A DNA stretch of 5,361 nt. Origin: an uncultured Collinsella sp. (GTDB taxonomy: Bacteria > Actinomycetota > Coriobacteriia > Coriobacteriales > Coriobacteriaceae). Below, one piece after another: positions 5,060-5,361 of this stretch. The DNA lies in contig CATVQO010000114.1 in the NCBI GenBank assembly GCA_958346165.1, positions 1 through 5,361 on the forward strand, read 5' to 3'. How positions within the stretch are numbered: position 1 is the first letter of the stretch; each line of letters starts with the position of its first letter. The notes beneath the pieces are model-generated. The model was not told the origin of the DNA. It worked only from the letters and a program-made list of their open reading frames with translations, and did not search any database. The position numbers and the translations under genes were made by a program.

Positions 5060-5178
5060 CCTGCGGTTTTGTCGTATGTGCGAAAAGCGCCCCGCAACTG
5101 GCTCAATTCCAGTTGCGGGGCGCTTGCGTTTGCCCAGATAAAACCGACCAAAATAAACCTGGCCCTTTTTGGCAGGTT
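5020..5178. mobile_element. 159-bp nested palindrome with terminal inverted repeats (MITE/REP-like)
   Basis: The two ends, 5020-5050 and 5148-5178, are inverted repeats matching at 27 of 31 positions. They include perfect blocks of 14 bp (CAGGTTTATTTTGG 5037-5050 with 5148-5161) and 9 bp (AACCTGCCA 5020-5028 with 5170-5178). Further in, CGGTTTTGTC (5064-5073) pairs with GATAAAACCG (5137-5146) using one wobble. The core is a perfect 17-bp stem. A side hairpin, CAGG-TTTTT-CCTG (5051-5063), interrupts the left arm. There is no coding capacity or clear target-site duplication. The build is that of a non-autonomous miniature element or a dispersed palindromic repeat, now serving as a shared terminator for convergent genes. 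Its mobility is inferred from structure alone. Confidence 0.6.
5085..5125. terminator. Central 17-bp hairpin, probable terminator of the - strand gene
   Basis: AAGCGCCCCGCAACTGG (5085-5101) and CCAGTTGCGGGGCGCTT (5109-5125) form a perfect 17-bp stem with a 7-nt CTCAATT loop. On the - strand the stem runs out into TTTT, made of two stem bases plus 5084-5083. On the + strand only TT is followed by GCG. It would therefore work better for transcripts from the small convergent gene, and as a barrier to + strand read-through. Confidence 0.65.
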
Positions 5179-5350
5179 AGTCCCAGAAGCTGTCTTCCTC
5201 ATCCTCGGACTTGGGTCCGCGGTCGACGTACATCTTATGGGTACGCTTCTCCATTACAAAGGCAAGAATCGCAAATAACAGGATGCCGCCGGCGAAAAGG
5301 ATGGCAAAACCGGTGCGGGTGCCAAACAAAAAGGAAAAAACTGCGTCCAT
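5177..5350 (-). CDS. Small single-pass membrane protein of unknown function (57 residues)
   Basis: I do not recognise a family. Read on the - strand, the protein starts MDAVFSFLFGTRTG. It has one hydrophobic helix (about 14-33, FAILFAGGILLFAILAFVM) and a short basic stretch EKRTHK (34-39). It ends in an acidic, probably cytoplasmic, tail SEDEEDSFWD (48-57). Positive residues right after the helix suggest the C terminus is inside. Support for a real gene comes from a GAAGG ribosome site six nt before the ATG, uniform codon use, a plausible membrane topology and a terminator-like hairpin after the stop. The TAA stop (5179-5177) overlaps the right end of the palindromic element. The frame is open to the window edge upstream of the ATG, so a longer protein is possible but less likely. 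It converges on proC. Confidence 0.7.
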   Translation of the reverse strand: MDAVFSFLFGTRTGFAILFAGGILLFAILAFVMEKRTHKMYVDRGPKSEDEEDSFWD

Positions 5351-5356
5351 TGGGTG

Positions 5357-5361
5357 CCTTC
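5357..5361 (-). promoter_or_regulatory. Ribosome binding site of the small membrane protein
   Basis: On the - strand GAAGG lies six nt before the ATG at 5350. The site is cut by the window edge, so its full strength cannot be judged. It supports the chosen start. Confidence 0.55.

Noticed and set aside
4882..5278. Frames on both strands running through the 159-bp palindrome
   Set aside because: They cross proC, the hairpins and the small gene out of frame, and the same palindromic DNA yields open frames both ways. There is no start signal.

Overview
The window is a compact piece of chromosome from a high-GC bacterium. Gene order, the Coriobacteriia-like character of the proteins, GTG starts and strong AGGAGG-type ribosome binding sites suggest a gut actinobacterium of the class Coriobacteriia, most like Collinsella. 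That assignment is an inference from recall, not the result of a search. Nearly all the genes are housekeeping genes, and no plasmid, phage, CRISPR or defence genes are visible.

Layout, left to right on the + strand. The window opens in the C-terminal anticodon-binding domain of methionyl-tRNA synthetase (metG, to 464), followed by a clean intrinsic terminator. A two-gene unit follows, with an 11-nt overlap: the 16S rRNA dimethyladenosine transferase rsmA (575-1435) and a TatD-family metal-dependent hydrolase (1425-2342). Next comes tRNA-Leu(CAG) (2386-2472) with its own promoter and terminator. Then an SPFH/band-7 membrane protein of the HIR type (2760-3698) lies 6 nt ahead of the 23S rRNA pseudouridine methyltransferase rlmH (3705-4175). 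A divergent pyrroline-5-carboxylate reductase (proC, 4249-5019) follows. At the right edge a 57-residue single-pass membrane protein is encoded convergently on the - strand (5350-5177).

Most of the genes serve translation: tRNA charging, two rRNA modification enzymes and a leucine tRNA. TatD, SPFH and ProC are common chromosomal neighbours with no obvious direct partnership to them.

The unusual material is in the two non-coding stretches. (1) After tRNA-Leu, a 60-bp block holding the tRNA 3' end, the CCA and the terminator is repeated 188 bp downstream with one substitution. The two copies frame a 128-bp GC-rich insert full of palindromes. The insert carries an inverted T-arm-like hairpin, and also a segment that re-forms the tRNA acceptor stem with the copied 3' end. 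(2) Between the convergent proC and small-protein genes lies a 159-bp nested palindrome (5020-5178). It has about 31-bp imperfect terminal inverted repeats and a perfect 17-bp central stem, and both stop codons lie against or inside its ends. It looks like a MITE- or REP-type element used as a two-way terminator.
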